Source of the DNA: Holosporales bacterium
Lineage (GTDB): Bacteria; Pseudomonadota; Alphaproteobacteria; BNTO01
DNA: 6,822 bases
Assembly (NCBI GenBank): GCA_031273545.1
Contig: JAISRQ010000126.1
Span: forward strand, 1 to 6,822
Reading direction: 5' to 3'
The translations under genes were made by a program, and so were the position numbers. The notes under the pieces were generated by a model. It had not been told where the DNA came from. It saw only the letters and a program-made list of their open reading frames with translations, and ran no database searches. This document shows positions 1 to 6,319 of the stretch, piece after piece. Positions within the stretch are counted from its first letter, which is position 1. The number at the start of each line of letters is the position of its first letter.

Positions 1-1382
1 ACAACGCGCTCAACATCGCCTATGTCGTTACGTCGTCGAGCGATTTTCAAGAGACTTTGCAGCGCGTCATAGCCGGTCTGAATAATGCCGGATTCAGCGA
101 GCGCGACTGCCGGGCGAAGGATTTTGACGTTTTGGGCGTGGAGAACACAGAGCGCCAGGAACCTAAACAAAAAACCTTATTTCCGGAACCTCAAATCGGC
201 GATGACGATTTCCCGCAAGTTGATACGGATGTTATTCGCGAGCGCCTGGCAAAGACGCTACCCAAGGGTGGCGTCACAGGGGATATAAACGAAGATGAAT
301 TGTTTGTGGACGCCCTGAAACAGGCTGAAGAATTTGACGCGGCCATTGCTGAAACCGAAAAATCCGTCCTGGGCGTCGTCGCGCCGGAGGTGAGGGAGTA
401 TATGAACGTATTTCCCATGAACGGCAAATATGCAGAAGAAGCGAGCGCGTTACGATTGCCGCAATTCGTCATTAAAGCGCCCATGTCGATCTTTTCGGAC
501 GACGAGATGGAGTTGTTGACGCATGGGCGTTTGTTGGAGGGTTTCTCACTTCGCGATAAGGATACAAAAATAGATTTTTCATCTGTTGACGCAGAAATCG
601 CCCGCGTTGACGTTGAAGACGCGAACGAAGCCCCAAAGGCGTGGAATTTGGTTGGAGCGGAAAATCAGGTTTACAAACAATGGTTTAATTCCCTGCCGCA
701 CGAGCACCGCCTTAATCAATGCAAGAAAATAATTTTGGAAAATCTCTCGAAGATCAACGAGATCAACGATCATGATCTGATGGCCTATATCCGCCGCGTG
801 GTGGACGCACTCGACACTGAACAGCAGGAGGATTTACAGAGGTCGCCGCTCCTTTACGGCTCGAAAATCAAGAAGAAGATTGAGGCGCTCATGTCCGCTC
901 ACGCGGAGAGTAAATTTAACCTCTGGGTAGAGCAGGGCGTCATCAAATGCCAGCCGGAATATGCCTTTAAAGGCGCGATAACGCCGGTAAAAAGCACATC
1001 GGATTTTCCGAGATCACTGTACACTCATGAGGAAGAGATGAATGGGCTTGAAAGGGATGTCGTATGGCAGCTCTCCGGCCTGCCGAATATCAAGTGGTGG
1101 CACAGGAACATATCCCGGACCGGGTTTAACATCAACGGCTACGTGAACGCCTATCCCGATATAATCGCCTGTACCGAAAATGGGATTATCCTTATGATAG
1201 AGCCAAAGGGCGACCATCTCATTGAGAGCTCGGAATCCATTCACAAGGCCAACGTGGGCAGTGTCTGGGCGGCTAAAGCTGGAGAGATGTACCGGTATTA
1301 TATGGTGTTCAAAAACAAGGATTTGAAGATTAACGGCGCTGTCCAGTTTGATCGGTTTATGGAAATCGTGAAGGGGCTGTGA
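1..1382 (+). CDS. Type III restriction (Res)-like helicase/endonuclease, C-terminal part (5' end outside window)
   Basis: The frame is open from position 3, so the gene begins upstream; 459 residues are visible before TGA at 1380-1382. The TTG at 57 is internal. The first residues (NIAYVVTSSSDFQETLQ, then a segment with AGLNNAGF) resemble the region after the helicase core in DEAD/DEAH-box restriction R subunits. The last ~110 residues look like a PD-(D/E)XK nuclease: a helix with LERDVV, then YPDII with Asp at visible residue 386, then IEPKG with Glu 400 and Lys 402. Type III Res subunits use ATP to translocate or signal along DNA and cut together with a Mod methyltransferase. Mod and the helicase motifs are not in the window, so membership in a standard type III system rather than a related solitary helicase-nuclease family is not proven. 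The next gene starts 30 bases downstream, probably in the same operon. Confidence 0.8.
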   Translation, partial: NALNIAYVVTSSSDFQETLQRVIAGLNNAGFSERDCRAKDFDVLGVENTERQEPKQKTLFPEPQIGDDDFPQVDTDVIRERLAKTLPKGGVTGDINEDELFVDALKQAEEFDAAIAETEKSVLGVVAPEVREYMNVFPMNGKYAEEASALRLPQFVIKAPMSIFSDDEMELLTHGRLLEGFSLRDKDTKIDFSSVDAEIARVDVEDANEAPKAWNLVGAENQVYKQWFNSLPHEHRLNQCKKIILENLSKINEINDHDLMAYIRRVVDALDTEQQEDLQRSPLLYGSKIKKKIEALMSAHAESKFNLWVEQGVIKCQPEYAFKGAITPVKSTSDFPRSLYTHEEEMNGLERDVVWQLSGLPNIKWWHRNISRTGFNINGYVNAYPDIIACTENGIILMIEPKGDHLIESSESIHKANVGSVWAAKAGEMYRYYMVFKNKDLKINGAVQFDRFMEIVKGL

Positions 1383-1399
1383 TGATCATTGCGATTATT

Positions 1400-1405
1400 G
1401 GAGGA
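1400..1405 (+). promoter_or_regulatory. Ribosome binding site that fixes the start of the PIN/membrane gene
   Basis: GGAGGA lies 7-8 bases before ATG at 1413. This favours ATG 1413 over the in-frame TTG at 1389, which has no comparable site and would add only eight residues. No promoter is evident in the 30 bases between the two genes, so co-transcription with the Res-like gene is likely. Confidence 0.8.
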
Positions 1406-1412
1406 ATTTATT

Positions 1413-3554
1413 ATGGGCGATAAAATTGTCGATGATTCAAAAATACGACATAATTCTAGCGTGTCGCAAAAAGATATTTTTCGCTTAGCTACGTTGCTAT
1501 ACTCGGAGACAACCAATACTTTTTCAAATATTGATGTCCAATTGTATATTGTAAAATGTATTTTTGCTGAACATAAAAACGCTCCTATGACTATAGATGA
1601 AATTATTTCAAATATTATAACATCGTATAAATATAACTTATCTGAAGAAGAACTTAGTAAAATCCTTTCAAAACATAAAATATTTGAAATTGTAACTACG
1701 AATGGTGATAAAGCATATAAGTTATCGCAACAGGAATATGAAAAAATCGATAAAAGTTTATCGAAAAACGTTGATTACTATATTAATCAATTTATATTGG
1801 ACAATTCATTTACTGAAAGTGAAGCAGCATCATGCCGTGATGCAATTTATCAATATATATATGAATTAACTACAACAAACATTAATTCTTATAAAATATT
1901 GTTTTCCGCGTCGGATAAAAGCCGTTTTACCGATAGTGATCTGTCAGTTAATGTTTATGATCTAACCGATATTGGTCGCAAATATGTTCATGATTTTGTG
2001 GAATGGGAAAACGCCGAAAAAAATATCACTTTAGGTAATATTGTATTCTGTTGTCTTGAATATTGTTTAATGGTATCTGGAGATAAACCAATTTCATTAA
2101 TTTCCGATATAATTCGTAATCGTGAAATATATCTTGATACCAACATAATCTTCAGGGCGCTTGGCATAAATGGATTATCAAGGAAAAATGTTATTGTTTC
2201 TTTTTTAAAAAAATGTCAACAAGCAGAAATTAAGATTATTATTAGTAAAAGTACAAAAACAGAGTTTTTCTCAACTATTGATTATTATATTTCTCAAATA
2301 AATACTTTCCCGCGCGGGAAAGTATTTATGGGAGCCTATGAGGGCCTTACTGATTATAATTTTTACTCATTTTATGATGATTGGCATAATAAACATGAGG
2401 ATTTATCTTTAAAATATTTTAGAATTTTTATAAACTCTAGTTATGATGAGTTTGTCGAAAAATTTAAAATCAGTGATAATATATTTATTCCGAGTGTAAT
2501 GTTCAATTCTCAAAACTTCAAAAATATTTGCGACACGTATGCCAAACGTATATCCGACGCAAAAAAAGAACTTAAATCAAGATATATCTCAGATGATTTA
2601 TTGATTTCAAACAGCGATAGACATGATGCATCAATGGTTAGATATATTGAGCTATATCGATCCGAGCAATCAAAAGATATGGATGTATTTTTCGTATCTT
2701 CTGACAAAGCATTGAGGTACTGGGATATGACAAGAGAAAAAGAAGGGTATCCTGTAATTATTTATCCGAGCCAATTGTTCCTGATCTTGATTAAGCTTTG
2801 TGGTCGCTCCGAAAATGATTTGGAAAGTTTTGTGCATTTTATTAATATTCGGCCACGATCAGAGTTACTAACATCAGAAAAAGCGAATATAATCATATCA
2901 GGTATTAGTTCAATTACCGAGGATATTAAAACACAGAAGAGTCTCGTTTCATCTGTATTTAATGAAGATTTTCAAAATATTATTAGACGCAGTAATACAG
3001 ATCATGAGTTGTATCAAAATACGCAGCTATACAGCCAAAAATATCTAGAGCAGGAGCTAAAATTAAAAGAAGAAGCACTTTTGGCAAGTGATAACAAACG
3101 AGATTTAGAAAATGCTAAAATTATTGATTTAACAGCTTCAATTCAACAAAAAAAAGCCGAGATAAAAGGATTAGAATGGTATAAGGAAATATCGCTTAAA
3201 ATTGCTGAAGAAAAATCCACACACAGAATTTGGATAAAATGGTACATCCTACCATCACTTACAATACTGTATTCAGCCTTTATCGTGATATTTATCGCGT
3301 TGCAATTTCTATTCTGTGAAACTTCATGGAATTTTGTTAATAAATTTATTGCATTTATAAATAACACCACCTTTGGAAAAGAGGTTAGGGGATCCATTTA
3401 TATAATTGACGGCATATTAATAACATCAATTTATACGTTATTTAAACTTATATGGAAAAATCCTCTTAATAAGAACAAACAAAATGAGGATAAAAAGCTC
3501 GAAATAGAACGCATTTTAAAGGAGTATTCAAAAAACACTGAGCATATTATATAG
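1413..3554 (+). CDS. PIN-domain nuclease with coiled coil and two C-terminal membrane segments; putative defence effector
   Basis: I do not recognise this 713-residue protein as a named family. Residues ~45-110 (TIDEIISNII onward, ending GDKAYKLSQQEY) look like a small winged-helix domain. The core fits a PIN nuclease: YLDTN with Asp242, KTEF with Glu284, SDRHDAS with Asp402 and Asp405, and VSSDKAL with Asp431. PIN enzymes use such acidic residues to bind metal and cut RNA. The gap between Glu284 and Asp402 is longer than in small VapC-type toxins, suggesting an insertion. Residues ~530-605 are charged and probably a coiled coil. Residues ~610-634 and ~660-682 are hydrophobic membrane segments, followed by a lysine-rich tail. 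The predicted form is a membrane-anchored nuclease. The coding sequence is far richer in A+T than its neighbours, indicating separate acquisition. A 32-bp palindrome lies at codons 296-306. The PIN call rests on motifs; the defence role is inferred from position between a Res-like gene and a DUF1016 nuclease. Confidence 0.75.
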   Translation: MGDKIVDDSKIRHNSSVSQKDIFRLATLLYSETTNTFSNIDVQLYIVKCIFAEHKNAPMTIDEIISNIITSYKYNLSEEELSKILSKHKIFEIVTTNGDKAYKLSQQEYEKIDKSLSKNVDYYINQFILDNSFTESEAASCRDAIYQYIYELTTTNINSYKILFSASDKSRFTDSDLSVNVYDLTDIGRKYVHDFVEWENAEKNITLGNIVFCCLEYCLMVSGDKPISLISDIIRNREIYLDTNIIFRALGINGLSRKNVIVSFLKKCQQAEIKIIISKSTKTEFFSTIDYYISQINTFPRGKVFMGAYEGLTDYNFYSFYDDWHNKHEDLSLKYFRIFINSSYDEFVEKFKISDNIFIPSVMFNSQNFKNICDTYAKRISDAKKELKSRYISDDLLISNSDRHDASMVRYIELYRSEQSKDMDVFFVSSDKALRYWDMTREKEGYPVIIYPSQLFLILIKLCGRSENDLESFVHFINIRPRSELLTSEKANIIISGISSITEDIKTQKSLVSSVFNEDFQNIIRRSNTDHELYQNTQLYSQKYLEQELKLKEEALLASDNKRDLENAKIIDLTASIQQKKAEIKGLEWYKEISLKIAEEKSTHRIWIKWYILPSLTILYSAFIVIFIALQFLFCETSWNFVNKFIAFINNTTFGKEVRGSIYIIDGILITSIYTLFKLIWKNPLNKNKQNEDKKLEIERILKEYSKNTEHII
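2298..2329. repeat. Perfect 32-bp palindrome inside the PIN/membrane gene
   Basis: Every base pairs across the centre between 2313 and 2314: 16-base arms with no mismatch and no spacer. The core is GC-rich (CCCGCGCGGG at 2309-2318) and the flanks are AT-rich, like the surrounding gene. It encodes the segment NTFPRGKVF in frame, so it is part of the open reading frame. As RNA it could form a hairpin of about 14 bp with a four-base GCGC loop; as DNA it is a two-fold symmetric site. It lies in the long segment between the putative catalytic residues Glu284 and Asp402. Its role is unknown. Confidence 0.9.
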
Positions 3555-3602
3555 AGAGTATTGTATAGGTGTCCGTTATATAGTGGATTCTCACGATTAG
3601 CG

Positions 3603-3629
3603 AATTGTCTCCGCATTGCGGAGACAATT
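3603..3629 (+). promoter_or_regulatory. Stem-loop palindrome directly before the DUF1016 ribosome binding site (copy 1)
   Basis: Two perfect 12-base arms (3603-3614 and 3618-3629) flank the loop ATT. The 3' arm ends at the base before the GGGAGGA ribosome binding site of the next gene. No T-run follows, so it is not an intrinsic terminator. A copy with a single loop change lies inside the gene at 3932-3956. The position suggests an operator or a translational control hairpin for the nuclease; this is inferred. The rest of the 3555-3602 gap shows no convincing promoter. Confidence 0.75.
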
Positions 3630-3646
3630 GGGAGGATATGGGATAA
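3630..3646 (+). promoter_or_regulatory. Ribosome binding site with a two-codon mini-ORF before the DUF1016 start
   Basis: GGGAGGA at 3630-3636 lies 10-11 bases from ATG 3647. Between them is ATG-GGA-TAA (3638-3646), whose stop codon directly abuts the real ATG. The first ATG is only two bases from the GGAGG core, too near for efficient use, so ATG 3647 is the likely start. The mini-ORF may be chance or may tune initiation. Confidence 0.6.
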
Positions 3647-4681
3647 ATGGAGATCCAAGCGTTTGAAAACGCTCTTTTTGAAGAAATAAAAAGCCTTATC
3701 GAACAGAGCCGCAGCAACGCGGCGAAGGCTATCAACGCGGAAATCACTGCGTTGTATTGGCATATCGGCAGGAGAATAAAAAATGAGGTTTTATGCGGCG
3801 ATAGGGCTGAATATGGCGAACAGGTGATTGATCTGTTGTCCAAGCAACTCACTGAAGAATATGGACGCGGTTGGAGCAAAAAACAATTGTGGCACTGCGT
3901 CCGTATGGTGGAGGTCTTTCCTGATGAACAGATTGTCTCCGCACTGCGGAGACAATTGAACTGGACGAGCATAAAGACGCTGATATATATAGACGAACCC
4001 CTAAAAAGGGACTTCTACATTGAAATGTGCAAGATGAACCATTGGAGCACGCGTATGTTGCAGGAACGAATCAACTCAATGTTGTTCGAGCGTACTGCTA
4101 TCAGCAGGCAGTCTGATAATGTCATTGCTCAAGATTTAGATTTATTGAAACAGGAGGGGACAATTTCACAGGATTTGGTATTCCGTGACCCATATTTACT
4201 TGATTTCCTAGGGCTGAGTGACGCTTATTCGGAAAAAGACCTTGAAGCGGCCATATTGACGGAACTAACACGTTTCATCATTGAATTTGGCTCAGACTTT
4301 GCGTTTATGGCAAGACAAAAACGAATCACCGTCGATCAGGAGGATTATTACATCGATTTGCTGTTTTTCCATCGACGATTAAAGTGCCTTGTCGCCATCG
4401 ACCTGAAACTGGGGCGATTCCAGGCAGCGTTTAAAGGGCAGATGGAATTGTATTTGCGCTGGCTTGAAAAATTTGAGATGCAGGACGGAGAAAATCCTCC
4501 TATCGGGCTGATCCTTTGCTCTGGCAAAAGTGAAGAGCATATCGAACTTATGCAACTTGACAAAAGTAATATCAAAGTGGCCGATTACCTTACAAAATTA
4601 CCGGATATGAAACTCCTTGAGGCTAAGCTGAGGCAATCGATTGGAAGGGCCAGGAATAGGTTAGAGAATCACCTGGAGTAA
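3647..4681 (+). CDS. DUF1016 / YhcG-family PD-(D/E)XK nuclease
   Basis: The 344-residue length and layout match the YhcG/DUF1016 family. The N-terminal ~150 residues are the DUF1016_N-type helical region (ALYWHIGRRI, then GRGWSKKQLWHCVRM). The C-terminal nuclease domain has YIDLLFFHRRLKCL with Asp237, followed by IDLKLG with Asp252 and Lys254, the D...(D/E)xK pattern. A preceding helix holds TELTRFIIEFG. Members are widespread in accessory and defence islands and are annotated as nucleases; the biological role is poorly settled, so no pathway is assigned. The gene follows the PIN gene by 92 bases, with a hairpin between them that may give it separate control. Its stop lies 18 bases from the end of the convergent integrase gene, with no strong terminator between. 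Codons 95-104 (QIVSALRRQL) are encoded by a second copy of the upstream palindrome. Confidence 0.92.
   Translation: MEIQAFENALFEEIKSLIEQSRSNAAKAINAEITALYWHIGRRIKNEVLCGDRAEYGEQVIDLLSKQLTEEYGRGWSKKQLWHCVRMVEVFPDEQIVSALRRQLNWTSIKTLIYIDEPLKRDFYIEMCKMNHWSTRMLQERINSMLFERTAISRQSDNVIAQDLDLLKQEGTISQDLVFRDPYLLDFLGLSDAYSEKDLEAAILTELTRFIIEFGSDFAFMARQKRITVDQEDYYIDLLFFHRRLKCLVAIDLKLGRFQAAFKGQMELYLRWLEKFEMQDGENPPIGLILCSGKSEEHIELMQLDKSNIKVADYLTKLPDMKLLEAKLRQSIGRARNRLENHLE
3932..3956. repeat. In-gene copy of the DUF1016 palindrome (copy 2)
   Basis: Perfect 11-base arms (3932-3942 and 3946-3956) flank the loop ACT. Positions 3932-3958 match 3604-3630 at 26 of 27 bases; the sole difference is T to C in the loop. 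The copy is read as IVSALRRQL within the nuclease. The upstream copy would encode the same peptide if translated in that phase, but a TAG at 3598-3600 precedes it. Inverted repeats of this length are unlikely by chance, and two copies 328 bases apart indicate a shared function or a duplication. Confidence 0.85.
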
Positions 4682-4699
4682 AATTCAGAATCCGCTGTT

Positions 4700-5983
4700 T
4701 CAGGCAGGAGAGGCAATTTCGGGCGCAATCGAAATTTTGCTGCCAAAATCCGCCGCCAGAACCTCAACAGCTCTGAGTTTGTGCTCCGGCGCGAGATGCG
4801 CGTATATCTGCGTGGTTGTTATATCCTTGTGGCCCATCAGTTCACGGACAGTATTAAGGTCAATGCCCTTCATTACGAGTTGAGAGGCGAAGTCGTGCCT
4901 CATGTCGTGCCATCTGAAATTATCTATCCGCGCTGACTCCAGCACTCCACGCCATGCTTTTTTCACGTCCTTAAGCATTTCACCTGTCCTTGGCGATGGG
5001 AAAACCAAATCGTCCGGCGCAATGTTCCCGGATTGGTTCCGCCACGCGGCAAGAGTGTTGAGGACTATTGAATTTACAGGTACGCGCAAAATCTCGCCGC
5101 CCTTCATGATTTCACCTCGCATGGTCAGTATTTCGGCGGCAAAATTCATATCGCCCCATAGAAGGCCTAAAAGCGTGCCTCGTCTTATTCCGCAGTAGAG
5201 CGATAACAGCACCATCGGCTTTAAGTGGTCGGCGAAAACGTCGTCCAACTCAGGACGGGCGGGCAGGTCTCGCTCGGCCCTCCATTCGTTGTGACTGTTC
5301 CTCGCGTCCCGCATCCGTGCTTCCCGTTCGTCCAAAGCGGCGAGAAGACGAGTCCGCTCGTCGTCGGTAAGGTATCTGACTTTTGAAGCCGCGTCAGTCT
5401 CCTTCAGAAGCTTCATGTTTTGAAGCGGGTTTGAGGCGAAGTAGCCGTTCTCAACGCCCCATTTCAACGCGGCCCTGAGGGCTATGATGTTTTTGTTCAC
5501 TGTGACTCTTTTAACGCCGACGGAGAGGCGATCATTGCGCCAAGCATTGAAATCTTTGATATCAAGCGCATCTATATAACACGAGTAGAAACGCTCGCTA
5601 AATACCGAGCGCATCATATTGAGCGTGAGTTGTCCCGCCTTTGGATTGCTCATCAACCGTTCTGGCGTATAGATGCCGTTCATAAACTCTCCCAATTTGA
5701 GCCGACTCGCTGGTTTTTCAGGTTCGATGGACTCACCGAGCGTAATACTGGATTTCAACTGGTTCGCTATTGTTCGGGCTTGAACGACTGTAAGCACGTC
5801 TCCGGCCTCGCCGATTTTGTGTTTATGCTGTTTGTCGTCTTTGTCGAGATATTTGAGATAATAGGTCTTCTTGCTCTTGCCGACGTAAACATACAGCCCA
5901 TGACAAGCTGAATCGGTCACCGTGTAAGGTCTATCGTCAGGCTTGAGCGATTGGATGTAACTTTGAGTGAAATTCTTTATCAT
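4700..5983 (-). CDS. int: Tyrosine recombinase (P4-type integrase with N-terminal arm-binding domain)
   Basis: The protein has 427 residues from ATG 5983. An ATG six bases upstream (5989) is in frame, but it almost touches the GAGGG ribosome binding site, whereas 5983 has normal spacing. Residues ~4-90 are a DUF4102-like arm-type DNA-binding domain with the KTYYLKYLDKDDKQHKHKIG strand-rich segment. Residues ~95-200 are the core-binding SAM-like domain. The catalytic domain is intact: Arg267 (YCGIRRGTLLG), Lys294 (IMKGGE), His359 and Arg362 (WHDMRHDFAS), His385 (LMGHKD) and the nucleophile Tyr394 (TTTQIYAHL). Such enzymes integrate and excise islands at tRNA 3' ends, forming a covalent phosphotyrosine intermediate. 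The start is 160 bases from the tRNA-Gly fragment, the expected partner site. The gene looks functional. No excisionase gene is visible here. Confidence 0.96.
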   Translation of the reverse strand: MIKNFTQSYIQSLKPDDRPYTVTDSACHGLYVYVGKSKKTYYLKYLDKDDKQHKHKIGEAGDVLTVVQARTIANQLKSSITLGESIEPEKPASRLKLGEFMNGIYTPERLMSNPKAGQLTLNMMRSVFSERFYSCYIDALDIKDFNAWRNDRLSVGVKRVTVNKNIIALRAALKWGVENGYFASNPLQNMKLLKETDAASKVRYLTDDERTRLLAALDEREARMRDARNSHNEWRAERDLPARPELDDVFADHLKPMVLLSLYCGIRRGTLLGLLWGDMNFAAEILTMRGEIMKGGEILRVPVNSIVLNTLAAWRNQSGNIAPDDLVFPSPRTGEMLKDVKKAWRGVLESARIDNFRWHDMRHDFASQLVMKGIDLNTVRELMGHKDITTTQIYAHLAPEHKLRAVEVLAADFGSKISIAPEIASPA

Positions 5984-5989
5984 ATTCAT

Positions 5990-5994
5990 CCCTC
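5990..5994 (-). promoter_or_regulatory. Ribosome binding site of the integrase gene
   Basis: On the minus strand GAGGG immediately precedes ATG 5989 and is separated from ATG 5983 by six bases. The spacing favours 5983 as the real start. Confidence 0.6.
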
Positions 5995-5999
5995 AAAAT

Positions 6000-6019
6000 T
6001 TGGTACAGTATTGGTACAG
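6000..6019. repeat. Two direct repeats TTGGTACAG in the integrase leader (arm-site or operator candidate)
   Basis: TTGGTACAG occurs at 6000-6008 and again at 6011-6019, with an 11-base period, about one helical turn. The second copy overlaps the predicted transcription start of int and the first lies in its leader. Arm-type integrase sites are often short repeats beside int, so these may be arm sites that also let the integrase repress itself. Confidence 0.6.
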
Positions 6020-6024
6020 GAAAA

Positions 6025-6053
6025 ATTATATCAGGGCGAAAAACATAAAGCAA
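6025..6053 (-). promoter_or_regulatory. Integrase promoter, extended -10 type
   Basis: On the minus strand a perfect TATAAT (6030-6025) is preceded by TGA, giving an extended -10 element. A half-matching -35, TTGCTT (6053-6048), sits at the optimal 17-base spacing. Transcription should start near 6018, giving an int leader of about 30-35 bases. Confidence 0.7.
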
Positions 6054-6144
6054 TACGGAAAAGCATGAATAGCCTCAAGCCTTGCAACGCAATAGATCAT
6101 AAGATTCAATATGTGCTATATCGGAGGTTCAAGGAGTGTGTTTT

Positions 6145-6194
6145 TCGGCTTCCCAAGCCAAGGGTCGCGGGTTCGAATCCCGTTTTCCGCTCCA
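6145..6194 (+). other. 3' fragment of tRNA-Gly(CCC), presumed attR
   Basis: Visible parts are an anticodon arm with loop TTCCCAA (6150-6156, anticodon CCC), a five-base variable region (6162-6166), a T arm with stem 6167-6171/6179-6183 around TTCGAAT, an acceptor 3' strand TTTCCGC (6184-6190), discriminator T and encoded CCA (6192-6194). The matching 5' half GCGGAAA is absent, and no proper D arm is found. The anticodon stem pairs at three inner positions but C6146 faces A6160, suggesting that identity with the intact gene begins near 6147. This fits a 3' remnant formed by integration. The alternative is a decayed full-length tRNA: TCGGAGG at 6121-6127 could pair weakly with the acceptor strand and GTTCAA follows, but the first pair and the D arm fail. 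Confidence 0.75.
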
Positions 6195-6204
6195 ATGATG
6201 GCAA

Positions 6205-6240
6205 GGGTTCAGGGGATTTCAACCTGAGCCCTTTTTCTTT
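6205..6240 (+). terminator. Intrinsic terminator, probably of the original tRNA-Gly gene
   Basis: A nine-base-pair stem (6205-6213 with 6223-6231, one G-T pair) has a nine-base loop and is followed by TTTTTCTTT. It starts ten bases after the tRNA CCA end, where the terminator of a single tRNA transcript would be. After integration the intact tRNA would be separated from it by the whole island. Confidence 0.8.
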
Positions 6241-6304
6241 GACAGACTCAATATAGACTCTTGCGGCGGGAAAAGAAAAACCCGTATCATGGGCTTCGGA
6301 GTGA

Positions 6305-6313
6305 TGATATAAT
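6305..6313 (+). promoter_or_regulatory. Extended -10 promoter before the structured non-coding stretch
   Basis: TGATATAAT combines the TG extension with a perfect TATAAT. The -35 region is poor (GTATCA at 6284-6289, three of six matches, 18-base spacing), which extended -10 promoters tolerate. The start would be at G6320 or G6321. Confidence 0.5.
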
Positions 6314-6319
6314 CATCTT

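Larger units (their letters stand above)
1..6194. mobile_element. Right-hand end of a tRNA-Gly-integrated genomic island (left end outside window)
   Basis: A tyrosine recombinase gene lies just inside a 3' tRNA-Gly fragment that ends at 6194. This is the usual arrangement when an element integrates into the 3' end of a tRNA gene: the intact tRNA is rebuilt at one end and a 3' copy is left at the other. The tRNA fragment points right, so the element should lie to its left, and the intact tRNA-Gly(CCC) should lie left of this window. Cargo visible here is a type III Res-like protein, a PIN/membrane protein and a DUF1016 nuclease, which is typical of a defence island. The boundary is inferred; the left end is not visible. 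Confidence 0.65.

Noticed and set aside
752..777. Tandem GATCAACGA and the palindrome GATCATGATC in the Res-like gene
   Set aside because: Short, fully explained by the coding sequence INEINDHD, and not repeated elsewhere.
3561..3584. TTGTAT and TATAGT as a promoter for the DUF1016 gene
   Set aside because: Spacing is only 12 bases and no alternative -35 is found; the AT-rich surroundings make chance matches common.
4715..4736. Inverted repeat AATTTCG/CGAAATT as a terminator between the convergent genes
   Set aside because: The stem is short and AT-rich with an eight-base loop, lies inside the integrase coding sequence and lacks a real T-run.
6121..6194. Complete tRNA-Gly gene
   Set aside because: The candidate 5' strand TCGGAGG needs a mismatch at the first pair and two G-T pairs, and no normal D arm can form, so only the 3' part is called.
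5951..6256. Plus-strand ORF of 101 codons spanning the int leader and the tRNA fragment
   Set aside because: It crosses the integrase start, the att site and the terminator, and its peptide is not protein-like; it is a chance frame.
6239..6267. TTGACA at 6239 as a -35 box
   Set aside because: No -10 box lies at 16-18 bases, TATAGA follows after only 7 bases, and the hexamer overlaps the terminator T-run.
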